This document shows, in pieces, positions 1-8,450 of a DNA stretch of 52,606 bases. Source of the stretch: Oscillospiraceae bacterium (GTDB lineage: Bacteria; Bacillota; Clostridia; Oscillospirales; Acutalibacteraceae); assembly GCA_009779995.1 (NCBI GenBank), contig WRDW01000010.1, positions 1 through 52,606 on the forward strand. The letters run 5' to 3'. Below the pieces are notes generated by a model. That model saw nothing but the letters and a program-made list of their open reading frames with translations. It had not been told where the DNA came from and did not search any database. The number at the start of each line of letters is the position of its first letter. Within the stretch, counting starts at the first letter, position 1. The translations under genes were made by a program, and so were the position numbers.

Positions 1-13
1 CCTGTACATCGCT

Positions 14-61
14 TTAGATAAACCACATCCAGATGAAGCCGAAGCATACTTGGTTTGTCTT
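14..61 (-). pseudogene. Fossil C-terminal tail of a secreted protein (FGFIWMW)
   Basis: Reading the minus strand toward the stop codon at 14-16, the last residues are VCFGFIWMWFI. This closely resembles the last residues of the two protease genes downstream in the window (FGWIWMWI and FGWVWMWL). The similarity fades upstream and the frame closes at a stop near 110, so only the end of a former gene is visible. It lies beyond the terminator at 139-174, so it belongs to a separate unit. The match is short and could be partly chance. Confidence 0.3.
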
Positions 62-138
62 TCTTTGAGGAGAGGGGAAATGTGGGGCGCGGCTGTGTAC
101 TGCTTCACATCATCTCGCGGTCGCCCCCTTCAAGACGC

Positions 139-174
139 AAAAAAGCGGCTCCCCCCGTGATGGCGGGGAACCGC
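139..174 (-). terminator. Rho-independent terminator of the subtilisin gene
   Basis: On the minus strand a GC-rich stem (GCGGTTCCCCGCC with GGGGGGAGCCGC) is followed by a run of six T. It lies about 220 bases after the stop of the subtilisin-like gene. Between the gene end and this hairpin nothing else is recognisable. Confidence 0.7.
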
Positions 175-396
175 GCTTATCATATGCAACTGCCGGGCAC
201 GAAAACAGCGCGGACTTATCCGCTGCCTGCCTGCCTGCCTGATCTCAGGCGTGCCGATGCGCCTGCCAAGGCCTTGCCTTGGGATGTGATTTGATCTTGT
301 TGCCTGCGTGGGCGATTTTTGTACGGCGAGGTTCACCGGTTACGACACTGCGACCAATCACAAACAAATGGGCGAATACAGAGCAAACTGTTAAGC

Positions 397-3243
397 TCAT
401 ATCCACATCCAAATCCAACCGAACAAGAAGATAAACAGTAACCAGTTCATCAGTGTAGCCTCGTATCTGGTTCTGAAGATGGTGCGAATTGTGGATAGCC
501 CATCCATCGCTGCTTGCAGGATAATCACCTGTGCGTTCGCCTGTGCTAGCGTTGCGTTCGCATCATCCGCTACAGCCTGTGCAACAGCAATGGCTGCTTG
601 CAGCGCGTTCCAGCTGGCATCCGTATAGTTGCCCTTAACGATTGCCTTTGCCTGCGCAATCAGTGTATTTAAAGCGGTTTTGTTCACCGGGACCAACCCG
701 ATTGCAGTTTGCAGCGCGGCAATCTGTTCATTCAAATGCGTTTCATTGGCGTTTACATCATCCAACACGGCCTGCGCGGCGGCAATGGCTGCTTGAAATA
801 TGTTCCAGATAGGATCGCTGTGATTGCCCTTTTCAAATGCGCGAGCCTGCGAAATCAGCATAGTTAATGACCAATATGGCACAGAAGGCCGCAAATATGG
901 ATATCCATTGTTCACACTGGTGGATATGTTCCAAATCTTATCAAAATCCCACCCAACAAAGCTGGAGCGCTGTTTCATTTGCGTCTGGGTTAATACAATT
1001 CCGGTGTTACCTCCGAAATGACCTAAGCAGTAACTTCTTTCGACGATAGCATCAAAACTCCAATAACTGACAATAGCGCCATATCCTGAGCCATTGAGGG
1101 CTGTCACTGTTCCTGTGTTGTAACAGTTTGTTATAATTGGTTTGTTAGTCGCCTCCGCAAGGATTCCTCCAGGTCTATGCTCAATGGCATGCGGCGCGGA
1201 AACCGATCCTGTATTATATGTGTTTGTGATAGCAGAACCATCGCTCTTTGACGCAATCCCGCCAACAATGGCGACTGAATTGTAGCAGTTGACTATCTCT
1301 CCAGCGTTCCGACTAACCAAACCGCCTATATAACCGCTGAAACCGGTAACGCGCCCCGTATTGTAGCAGTTTGCAACGACGCCGTAGTTGAATCTGGCTA
1401 TGCTTCCACCTTGGCCTCCTGTGAATTCGCATTCTTCCAGCCCTAAATTCAATATCCATCCATTGCTATTGGTAAATAATCCCATATCTGAACCGATTCG
1501 GCCATGCTTTAACCCGACGATTTTATGTCCATCGCCGTTGTATATGCCGGAAAAGGAATTTATCGGCTCCCAGCCCATGATTTCATTGTAAAACGCGCCA
1601 TTTGGGTTTTGCGTGGCGTAAGTCATGTCAATATCGTTCGTTTGGATATAGTGACTGTTTGGATAATTCCTTACAGCGTTCAATTGGGCCGGGGTACTGA
1701 CCTTGTAGGGATTACCCAACGAGCCGTCTCCACCGGCGAAGCCGGTAAATGGTGGCGGCTCTGGCGGGAAAGTGGGAATATACGGCGAGGCCGCAGGTGC
1801 GCTTGGATTGAGCGCCCTGTGTACGTTCAGTCTGCCGCCGCTGGAAACCTTTCCGGCAAGCGCCGGAACCAAGTCAACGCTTGCCAGCAAACGCGCCTTC
1901 AACTGTTGCGTCGTCATGCCCGGATTCGCCGCCAAAACCAGGGCCGCCGCCCCCGCGACAAAGGGAGCCGCCATAGAGGTGCCGGACATGACACTGTATG
2001 TTTCCGCAGGCGTCGTGCTAAAGATTCTCTCGCCCGGCGCAGCAATATGGACCGAAGAAGCGCCGTAGTTAGAGAAAGACGCCAGCGAATCGTCAAATGT
2101 TGTCGCCGCAACAGCGATGATATTTGAGCAGTTGTAACTTGCTGGATAAGTTGGCCTGCTGTCGTTATTCCTGCCGTCATTTCCTGCTGCCACTACAAAC
2201 AATGCGTTGGTATTATCAATGGCGTCCTTATGAGCCTGGCTGTATTCCTGGTTTCCATAACTGTTATTGATAATGGGCGCTTTCATCAGCCGGGCGTAAT
2301 CAATTGCCTTTATTAAATCCGAAGTATACCCATCTCCAACATTGTGCATTGCTCTTATTGCCATCAATTTCACGTTCCAGTTTACGCCAGCCATTCCGAC
2401 GCCGTTGTTTCCCACAGCACCTATAATTCCTGCAACATGGGAACCGTGCCCGTTGAGATCTAATGTCCCGCTGTGAGACTCTTCACCCCAGAGAAAGCTC
2501 CATCCATGAACGGATTGATTATACTCGCCAGAAACACCACCCGGATAACGCCACATATTCGCGGCCAAATCGGGATGCCTGTGATCGATACCAGTATCAA
2601 TGACAGCAACTATAACATTGCTGCTTCCTTTATTGATTTCCCACGCGGCAGGGGCTTGTATTTTTTTCATGCCCCACATGCTTGGCGTGTTGAAATTCGG
2701 GTCGTTCGGGATCACATCGCAAATGCTCACGACGTAATCCGGCTCAGCATAGACGATGCCGGGGATTCAGTTGAGCTTCTCAATCGCTGAGGTTACCGCC
2801 TCGCTGCTTTTGTCTTTAAGCGTCAGCACTTTCAGCGTGTCCGGCGTGGAGGCTGAAAGGATTCCAGCAGCTTGTTGAGGCTGTAATATCATCAGGTCGT
2901 CCAAGCCGTCAATCTCAACGCCGAAAAAAGCGTCAGGCTCGACACCCGAAAAACTGGCGGATGAAAACGGCTGCGCTGTACCGCCGGAAACCCTGACAAT
3001 GATTCGGCCGCTGGCGAATTCATCAGGCTCCCAACTATCCGCATCGCCGTTCCCGCCGCCGAAAAACTCACCAGCCCTGACGGAAATTGGCTTCAGCCCG
3101 TGCATTGTGTTAAATGCGGCTGCATCGCTCGAACCAGGTGGCATTTCGGGCGGATCCGCCGCAAACACCATACCCGAATCGGCGAACAGGACGCAGGTCA
3201 AAAATATTGCAAGCAGCCGCTTTAGATTTTTCTTGCTGCCCAT
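397..3243 (-). pseudogene. S8 subtilisin-like surface protease split by an in-frame TGA
   Basis: The gene starts at 3243 with a signal peptide (MGSKKNLKRLLAIFLTCVLF) and a propeptide, then hits TGA at 2767-2769. The same frame continues with IPGIVYAEPDYVV, the usual propeptide end, and a full S8 domain. Numbered from the Met at 2730, the catalytic residues are Asp45 (VAVIDTGIDH), His95 (NGHGSHVAG) and Ser252 (SGTSMAAP). About residues 400-560 carry GLUG-type repeats (NCYNTG motifs), about 625-745 two FIVAR-like helical repeats, and the last 29 residues form a tryptophan-rich tail ending FGWIWMWI. Everything except the single stop looks intact, so this is a recent nonsense mutation, a sequencing error or, less likely, readthrough. 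The product would be secreted and surface-associated. It lies 150 bases downstream of the M6-type gene on the same strand. Confidence 0.85.
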
Positions 3244-3395
3244 GCAGTTTGTCCCCCTTCTGATTCATTCCAGGAATAGTCAATCACTCACTGCATTATA
3301 CGATGGGTGCGCCGCCAAACATTTGCACCTTGGCGCATCCCTATCTGTGCCGCCATTTTGTAGGCTCTCTGTCGCCGCTGTGTATAGATGTTACG

Positions 3396-5609
3396 CTACA
3401 GCCACATCCAAACCCAGCCAAAGAAGAAGATAAAAAGCATCCAGTTGATGAAATTAGCCGGGTATTTTGTGAAGAAAATTGTTCTGACAAACGGTGGCTT
3501 CTCTCCTTCATAATTTACGGTTACAGTAAAATCGATATCCATAAGTTGATTGGGATAAAAGTCAATAGCATAATAATAGATATCACCTGCGATGAGTTGA
3601 TAGGGGATTCGCACATCAGTGTACCCACGTCTGGAATCCAATACTTCCATAGAACTATTGTATAGTTCAACGTTCATTTCTCCATAAAACTTGGAAATAA
3701 GCCTATGCTCTCCACTTACGCCGGGCACAAACTTAAAAAACCACCTTGGCCCGTTATACGTCACGCGTGCCGATGCTGGAGTGTTCGGCAACAATACTGT
3801 TTCTCTCCACACGGCATATAGCGTGGTATCGACATTGGCGGTAAAGGTATCGCCGAAAATATACTGCGCTTCGGTTGCCGTGCTGCTGGTTGACCATCCG
3901 AGGAAGGTGTATCCCCATCGGGTGGGTGCTGCATACTTAAAGTTTATAGGACGGCTTAGAGAAGAACGACCCGGTGCATCATTCACAATTATATCTGCAC
4001 CGTGTTTTTTATGCTGCACGGTAGGCCCGCCGCTACCGCCGTTGGCGTTGTAGTTTATCGCATAAAAGTCGCTCGGTTTATCCGGCTGAATTCTTATGCA
4101 CATAGAAGGCCCACTGTCTGAAAGGCAGTCGAATCGGAACCAGCTGTAACCGCCACTATCGCCTAGCTTGTTGGAAGGGGTAGTGTTTGCGTTGAAAAAG
4201 GTGCGCCCGGAGGGACGTGTGCTGAAAAACAGTTCGCCATAATCATGATTGCTCTCAATGCTGTCTAAACTTAACATTATAACGCCGTTTTCACTGTTGT
4301 TCGAATAATTACCCCAGTAGCTTGTGTTAATGCGGTATACTGCAACACCGCCTCTCTCACCAGGCAACGCAAGATCAAAGCCTTCTTTGTTTCGGCACTC
4401 AAGTAAAAAATACTCGTTTGGAACGCCTGATGGTACTTTAAGAATATTTTTCGCACAAGTGAACCAGGAGCTAACCGTCGCGTTTGTTATTGTGCCAAGA
4501 TTTACCGTCTGCGGAGATATAATACCAAGATACTCCAAACACCAAGCATCCAGTAACGCTGGCGTCGTGCCTGGAAGTTCATCCGGCAAATGATTCCAAC
4601 TACCATTTGCCATAAGGCTATAGTTACCCGGTGCTAATTCGGACTCCCCGCCGCTGCCGTAAAGATTAGGCAGCCCCAGGCTATTACCCAACGCATGGCA
4701 AAAGGGACCGATGGTTGCCATATCATCTGCCAACAGTCTTTCTCCCACACCCATGTGGGTACCTGCATAATAACACCATACACCGGGTGTTGGGCCGTAT
4801 GCGGAGGCCTCATAGCCGGCATAGACAAACATTATATGCAATTCTCTGTTTGGATTGTGGCCGCTTGGAGCATTATACGACGCAAAATCCACGTAACGGC
4901 TTGCTGCAGCGAACACGTCAGTAGGATCAGTCGCAAAATCGGTGTTTGGATGATTCATATTCAGCTTTATGCGTATAACACCATCGTTGGCAGTGCCATA
5001 GGTTTCCTGCGCGGGCACGACGTTGATCTTGCCGCCGGTGGCTTCATTGAAGTAAGTTTTCACCGTTTTCCCGGTGGTTCCGAAAACATGCTGTGCCCAT
5101 TGTTCCTCGTATTGGATACTGGTGTCATTGAAGTCAATCAGAATTACAAGCAGGCTTATGTCGCCGAGAGAGCTAGCGCTGCTTGCCGCCTGCAATTCCA
5201 TTCTCTCTGCATTTGCTGCTTGTGTTGCCGCGCTGGCCGCCTGCCGCGCCTGTTCCAAAGTCATAGCGCCAGTTGGTTTGCGGCTGGAACCAAATTGCGC
5301 CGTTGATGCTTTCAATTCCGGCGCGGGGGATTGCACACCCTGGGGCATCGGCCCGACGAAAAAGTCCGCAGTTCCGTAGCACCAGCTGCCATCTTCGTCC
5401 CGTATCAGCACGGAGCCGTCCTCAGCTTCAAGATAGCTAAAAAATTCATCGCCGCGCAGGGTGGCTGTGAAGGTGCTGCCGTCCGGCTGTTCATACTCCT
5501 GTGGGATGCTTAGGGCTGGTGCCGCGCTCGCCGTAACGGCGGCCAGCAGCACCAAGGCGGCGATCGCCAGGCAGACAAAAAGGGGCTTGCTTATACACCT
5601 GTTTTTCAT
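3396..5609 (-). CDS. M6-type metalloprotease homologue with a degenerate zinc site
   Basis: This 737-residue secreted protein has a signal peptide (residues 1-30, hydrophobic core, AASA end). The N-terminal QPDGSTFTATLRGDEFFSYLE pattern and central domain are typical of M6-family (immune inhibitor A-like) peptidases. Where the family has HExGHxLGLPDLY, this protein reads HALGNSLGLPNLY (His305, Ala306, Asn309), so the catalytic Glu and one zinc-ligand His are gone and it is probably not a peptidase. Residues about 520-600 form an InlB/Listeria-Bacteroides-type repeat (YNANGG...GYTFLGWS...TLYAVW). The C-terminal end is a beta-rich domain followed by the tail INWMLFIFFFGWVWMWL, shared with the adjacent subtilisin. 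A good promoter lies 42 bases upstream and the start is preceded by AAGGAGGAATC. Confidence 0.8.
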   Translation of the reverse strand: MKNRCISKPLFVCLAIAALVLLAAVTASAAPALSIPQEYEQPDGSTFTATLRGDEFFSYLEAEDGSVLIRDEDGSWCYGTADFFVGPMPQGVQSPAPELKASTAQFGSSRKPTGAMTLEQARQAASAATQAANAERMELQAASSASSLGDISLLVILIDFNDTSIQYEEQWAQHVFGTTGKTVKTYFNEATGGKINVVPAQETYGTANDGVIRIKLNMNHPNTDFATDPTDVFAAASRYVDFASYNAPSGHNPNRELHIMFVYAGYEASAYGPTPGVWCYYAGTHMGVGERLLADDMATIGPFCHALGNSLGLPNLYGSGGESELAPGNYSLMANGSWNHLPDELPGTTPALLDAWCLEYLGIISPQTVNLGTITNATVSSWFTCAKNILKVPSGVPNEYFLLECRNKEGFDLALPGERGGVAVYRINTSYWGNYSNNSENGVIMLSLDSIESNHDYGELFFSTRPSGRTFFNANTTPSNKLGDSGGYSWFRFDCLSDSGPSMCIRIQPDKPSDFYAINYNANGGSGGPTVQHKKHGADIIVNDAPGRSSLSRPINFKYAAPTRWGYTFLGWSTSSTATEAQYIFGDTFTANVDTTLYAVWRETVLLPNTPASARVTYNGPRWFFKFVPGVSGEHRLISKFYGEMNVELYNSSMEVLDSRRGYTDVRIPYQLIAGDIYYYAIDFYPNQLMDIDFTVTVNYEGEKPPFVRTIFFTKYPANFINWMLFIFFFGWVWMWL

Positions 5610-5650
5610 AAAGTTGATTCCTCCTTCAATGTGGTTTATGTGGTTTATTT

Positions 5651-5679
5651 ATATTATCATACTATTCGTAAAAAGTCAA
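5651..5679 (-). promoter_or_regulatory. Sigma-A type promoter of the M6-type gene
   Basis: On the minus strand TTGACT (5674-5679) and TAATAT (5651-5656) are spaced 17 bases apart. The region is AT-rich, unlike the surrounding DNA, and reads into the gene starting at 5609. Confidence 0.7.
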
Positions 5680-5728
5680 TATGCGCACCCAAACTCGGGA
5701 AAATAATAATCGAATAATAATCAAGCCC

Positions 5729-5756
5729 GTCGCCAGCAGGTTGCCCCGCTGGCGAC
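5729..5756 (-). terminator. Hairpin after a truncated surface-protein gene
   Basis: GTCGCCAGC and GCTGGCGAC form a nine-pair stem just beyond the stop codon at 5769-5771. The following minus-strand sequence is only moderately T-rich, so termination strength is uncertain. Confidence 0.5.
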
Positions 5757-5768
5757 AGGCGATATGCG

Positions 5769-5912
5769 CTATGCAGTGCTCTCGTTTTTCGAAGAGCCGA
5801 ACAGCCCACCAAACCACCCGCTGATGCTCTCCCATAGTTGCGCGAAGAAGCCGGGCTGCTCCCCCTCGCCGGACGTGCTGCCGGACGTGCCGGACGAGAA
5901 AATGCCGCTGAA
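5769..5912 (-). pseudogene. 3' remnant of a secreted or surface protein
   Basis: The minus-strand frame reads a Gly/Ser-rich linker (FSSGTSGSTSGEGEQPG) and an amphipathic aromatic tail (FFAQLWESISGWFGGLFG), then stops at 5769. Such a linker plus short amphipathic end is common on exported clostridial proteins. The upstream part is missing because it runs into the opposite-strand recombinase fragment near 5910. No function can be assigned. Confidence 0.45.
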
Positions 5913-6251
5913 GAAGCGGATTTATGAGGACAACGTCACGCAAAAATATCCGACGAGCGTTTTGCCAAGCTCCTGGCCGACTACGAGGCCGACCAGAAAT
6001 CCCTCGCGGAGCAAGCTGATGTCCTTGAAGCCGAGCTTACCGAGCAGGAGAAAAAAGCTGTCAGCGCAGACAAATTCCTCGCCCTCGTGCGCAAGTATAC
6101 GGACATCCAGGAGCTGACACCAGGCCTGCTGCGGGAGTTCGTGGAGCGGATTGTCGTGTGCGAGGCGGTCAAGGTAGACGGCCACCGGGAACAGGCAGTC
6201 GTGATTCACTACAACTTTGTGGGTGCTGTGGGTGAGATGGAAGCCCTGTGA
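5910..6251 (+). pseudogene. C-terminal fragment of a large serine recombinase (DUF4368 type)
   Basis: After LKKRIYEDNVT a frameshift of one base is needed to continue with KISDERFAKLLADYEADQKS and then a region (RKYTDIQELTPGLLREFVER and KVDGHREQAVVIHYNF) that is characteristic of the C-terminal DUF4368 region of site-specific recombinases from conjugative elements. The catalytic N-terminal domain and zinc domain are absent. The fragment abuts a minus-strand remnant at its left end and a hairpin (6266-6289) at its right end. It is a dead relic of an integrated element. Confidence 0.75.
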
Positions 6252-6265
6252 CGAACGAAGCAGGA

Positions 6266-6294
6266 AAGCCGCCGAAACAGCGGCGGCTTGCTTG
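6266..6294 (+). terminator. Hairpin after the recombinase remnant
   Basis: AAGCCGCCG (6266-6274) and CGGCGGCTT (6281-6289) form a stem, followed by a weak T-containing tail. It lies 15 bases after the stop of the recombinase fragment. Confidence 0.5.
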
Positions 6295-6416
6295 CCGGGG
6301 GACCTGAAGCCCACAGCGGACCCAGCTAACATACATCGTTATTCAACAAAACCCAAGGCTTTCCGCATTTTTAACGGCTGAAAAAATCTCGCACCCCTGA
6401 CTTCCAATAAAGCAAC

Positions 6417-6815
6417 ATGGGCCTTTTTCGGCCCGTAATAGGCTCCAAACAAATGATCAAGCGCCTGGTGGACCAACTGCGGCCCGGTTATGATTTCATC
6501 GTGCTGGACTGCCCGCCCACTTTGGGCATGATCACCATCAACGCCCTGGCCGCCGCCGATTCCGTCATCGTGCCCGTGCAGCCGGAGTACCTGTCTGTCA
6601 TCGGCATGACGCAACTGTTCGACACCGTGGCGCAGGTGCAGCAGCAGATCAGCCCCGGCCTGCAAGTGGAAGGTGTGCTGATTACCCTGGCGAACATGCG
6701 CACCAAGCAAATCCTATTTTGCCTGTATCACATCATTAAGCCCGCTGAAATCGAAATTGCCGTACTTCGCGATTTTGCCCGTGGCAAAAAACTCGTCAAC
6801 CTCTTTCTCGCTTAA
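6417..6815 (+). pseudogene. ParA/Soj-family ATPase fragment
   Basis: The frame contains a conserved ParA middle part: YDFIVLDCPPTLGMITINAL (Walker B region), then AAADSVIVPVQPEYLSVIGM and VEGVLITLANMRT. The N-terminal Walker A half is missing, and similarity stops at about 6712, where unrelated sequence (LFCLYHIIKPAEIEIAVLRD) takes over to the stop. The fragment is therefore truncated on both sides. ParA genes of this kind accompany plasmids and conjugative elements, in line with the recombinase fragment next to it. Confidence 0.75.
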
Positions 6816-6916
6816 AACTAAGCTTTGTTTTAGTGTAGAGCGTCCGTTCATCCCTTCATCCGTTCCAAATTCAGCGTAGGCTTCAACTAGGAAAAAGCCG
6901 GAAGGACGGCGAAACG

Positions 6917-7012
6917 ATGAAAGCGTTCACGGAGGAACTGCCGAAGCATGAGGCGAAAGCCAGCAATATCAAGGAAATCGCGATGGATATGAGTCCCGCG
7001 TTTATCGCCGCT
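6917..7012 (+). pseudogene. ISL3-like transposase fragment
   Basis: About 32 residues (ELPKHEAKASNIKEIAMDMS followed by PAFIA) match the DDE-domain segment of ISL3-family transposases, in which a Met-Ser-Pro stretch follows an active-site Asp. The similarity ends abruptly at about 7012, where another gene fragment begins in a different frame. No inverted repeats were found around it. Confidence 0.5.
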
Positions 7013-7154
7013 GCGCCCCATCCTGCCCTTCGCGGTGAAGGCCGCCCTGCACGACGCCGGCCTGATGAGCTACCCCATCTGGGAGCGCGACTTCATGTGG
7101 CACCTGATCGTGAAGTATTTGCTGATCGGGTGGCTTTGGATGGATATGGTGTAG
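7013..7154 (+). pseudogene. 3' remnant of an unrecognised gene with a GWLWM tail
   Basis: In the frame ending at TAG 7152-7154 the sequence reads ILPFAVKAALHDAGLMSYPI then WERDFMWHLIVKYLLIGWLWMDMV. A good terminator follows at 7175-7202, so this is the genuine 3' end of a former plus-strand gene. The product is not recognised. Its end, IGWLWM, resembles the FGWIWM tails of the proteases at the left of the window, which may or may not be meaningful. Confidence 0.35.
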
Positions 7155-7174
7155 GGTTGCCTGATGTAGGCGAG

Positions 7175-7202
7175 GGCCGCGCGGGGGCGCGGCCTTCTTT
7201 TT
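7175..7202 (+). terminator. Rho-independent terminator
   Basis: GGCCGCGC (7175-7182) pairs with GCGCGGCC (7187-7194) and is followed by TTCTTTTT. It closes the gene remnant ending at 7154 and insulates the methyltransferase promoter. Confidence 0.75.
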
Positions 7203-7203
7203 G

Positions 7204-7255
7204 CCGAAAATATTTTCGGTGCAGGCTTGATTTTCCTGGGGGGCTGTGGTATAAT
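7204..7255 (+). promoter_or_regulatory. Promoter of the methyltransferase-nuclease pair with an upstream palindrome
   Basis: TTGATT (7227-7232) and TATAAT (7250-7255) are exactly 17 bases apart. Immediately upstream is a perfect 16-base palindrome, CCGAAAATATTTTCGG (7204-7219), a possible operator or the tail of the preceding terminator. The gene starts at 7293 after GAGAGGAG. Confidence 0.75.
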
Positions 7256-7292
7256 AGCTCTACCACCAACACCTTAGAGAGGAGTAAGCGGC

Positions 7293-8450
7293 ATGGCAGG
7301 TAACGCAGGCTTGGGTCAGGCGAAGAAAGCCAAGCAGGATGAATTCTATACCCAAATGAATGACATAATGGCGGAAATGCGCTACTATCAGGAACAATTT
7401 CGAGGCAAGGTTATCTTTTGCAACTGCGACGATCCCTATGAGAGTAACTTTTTCAAATACTTCGCGATGAATTTTAACTTCTTGGGCTTAAAAAAGTTAA
7501 TCGCCACATGCTATATCGGTTCACCCATAGCCAATGTGCAGTTGTCGCTGTTTGACGATGAGCCGATAGAAGATAAAACCACAAGGGCACCGCATAGGAT
7601 AGAAATAACAGAGGTTGAAGATTATAACAAGGATGGCGCTGTCGACCTGACAGACGTTGAGTATTTGTTGCGCAACAAAAAGAACGCCTTGACAAGGCTG
7701 CAAGGCGATGGGGATTTTCGTTCCTCCGAGTGCATTGAATTGTTAAAGCAAGCGGATATTGTAGTTACCAATCCGCCGTTTTCATTATTCCGCGAATATG
7801 TCACTTTGTTGATGGAGTATGCCAAAGATTTTTTGATCCTTGGCGACCAAAATGCAATAACCACGAAAGAATTGTTTCGGTTTGTTCAGGATAATCGTCT
7901 TTGGCTTGGGTATTGCAATGGCGGGACGAAGTGGTTTCGTGTGCCCGATGACTATGAAATAGAGACTGAATCAAGAATAAAGATTGAGAATGGGATTAAG
8001 TACTTCAGCATGGGACGAATTTTCTGGTATACCACGCTTGATACAACCAAAAGGCATGAAAAGCAAATTTTATATAAGAGCTATAGCCCAGCCAGCTATC
8101 CGCACTATGACAATTACGATGCGATAGAGGTTCCAGCGGTTAGCGAAATCCCCATGGACTGGGATGGGGCAATGGGTGTGCCTATCACTTTCCTTGACAA
8201 ATACAACCCCGAGCAATTTGAAATTCTCGCAATCACAAAAACTTGGTATGGTGCAGCGAATAAAAAGTACCCGGAACAGATTCAGATTGATAAGAATGGC
8301 AAGCGCAGCAAAGTTACAAAATTGAACGATGGAGCGGTTATCAAACTCAAAAGCCCTCCCGCTGGGAAGACATATTACATGGTAGATGGTGAATGTTACA
8401 TTCAGACATACCCTCGCATAATTATCCGCAGGATAGGAGATTTCGAATGA
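7293..8450 (+). CDS. M.EcoRI-family adenine-specific DNA methyltransferase
   Basis: The 385-residue protein matches the EcoRI-methylase family along its length: the N-terminal QDEFYTQMNDI, the SAM-site region VIFCNCDDPYESNFFKYF (about 40-57) and the catalytic NPPF motif (160-163, followed by SLFREYV). It should transfer a methyl group from S-adenosylmethionine to adenine in a specific DNA site; the site cannot be read from sequence. Residues 110-121 (DYNKDGAVDLTD) look like an EF-hand or dockerin calcium loop, which is odd for this enzyme. The gene has its own promoter and overlaps the start of the DUF262-HNH gene by four bases (ATGA), implying translational coupling. Its base composition is less GC-rich than neighbouring genes, suggesting acquisition. 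Confidence 0.9.
   Translation: MAGNAGLGQAKKAKQDEFYTQMNDIMAEMRYYQEQFRGKVIFCNCDDPYESNFFKYFAMNFNFLGLKKLIATCYIGSPIANVQLSLFDDEPIEDKTTRAPHRIEITEVEDYNKDGAVDLTDVEYLLRNKKNALTRLQGDGDFRSSECIELLKQADIVVTNPPFSLFREYVTLLMEYAKDFLILGDQNAITTKELFRFVQDNRLWLGYCNGGTKWFRVPDDYEIETESRIKIENGIKYFSMGRIFWYTTLDTTKRHEKQILYKSYSPASYPHYDNYDAIEVPAVSEIPMDWDGAMGVPITFLDKYNPEQFEILAITKTWYGAANKKYPEQIQIDKNGKRSKVTKLNDGAVIKLKSPPAGKTYYMVDGECYIQTYPRIIIRRIGDFE

Noticed and set aside
1525-2127. 200-codon frame on the plus strand inside the subtilisin gene
   Set aside because: Arg-rich shadow frame with no ribosome site or recognisable domain, opposite the conserved S8 catalytic region.
2767-2769. TGA as a selenocysteine codon in the subtilisin
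   Set aside because: The position is a linker in the propeptide, not a redox site, and no clear stem-loop of bacterial SECIS type follows; a nonsense mutation is simpler.
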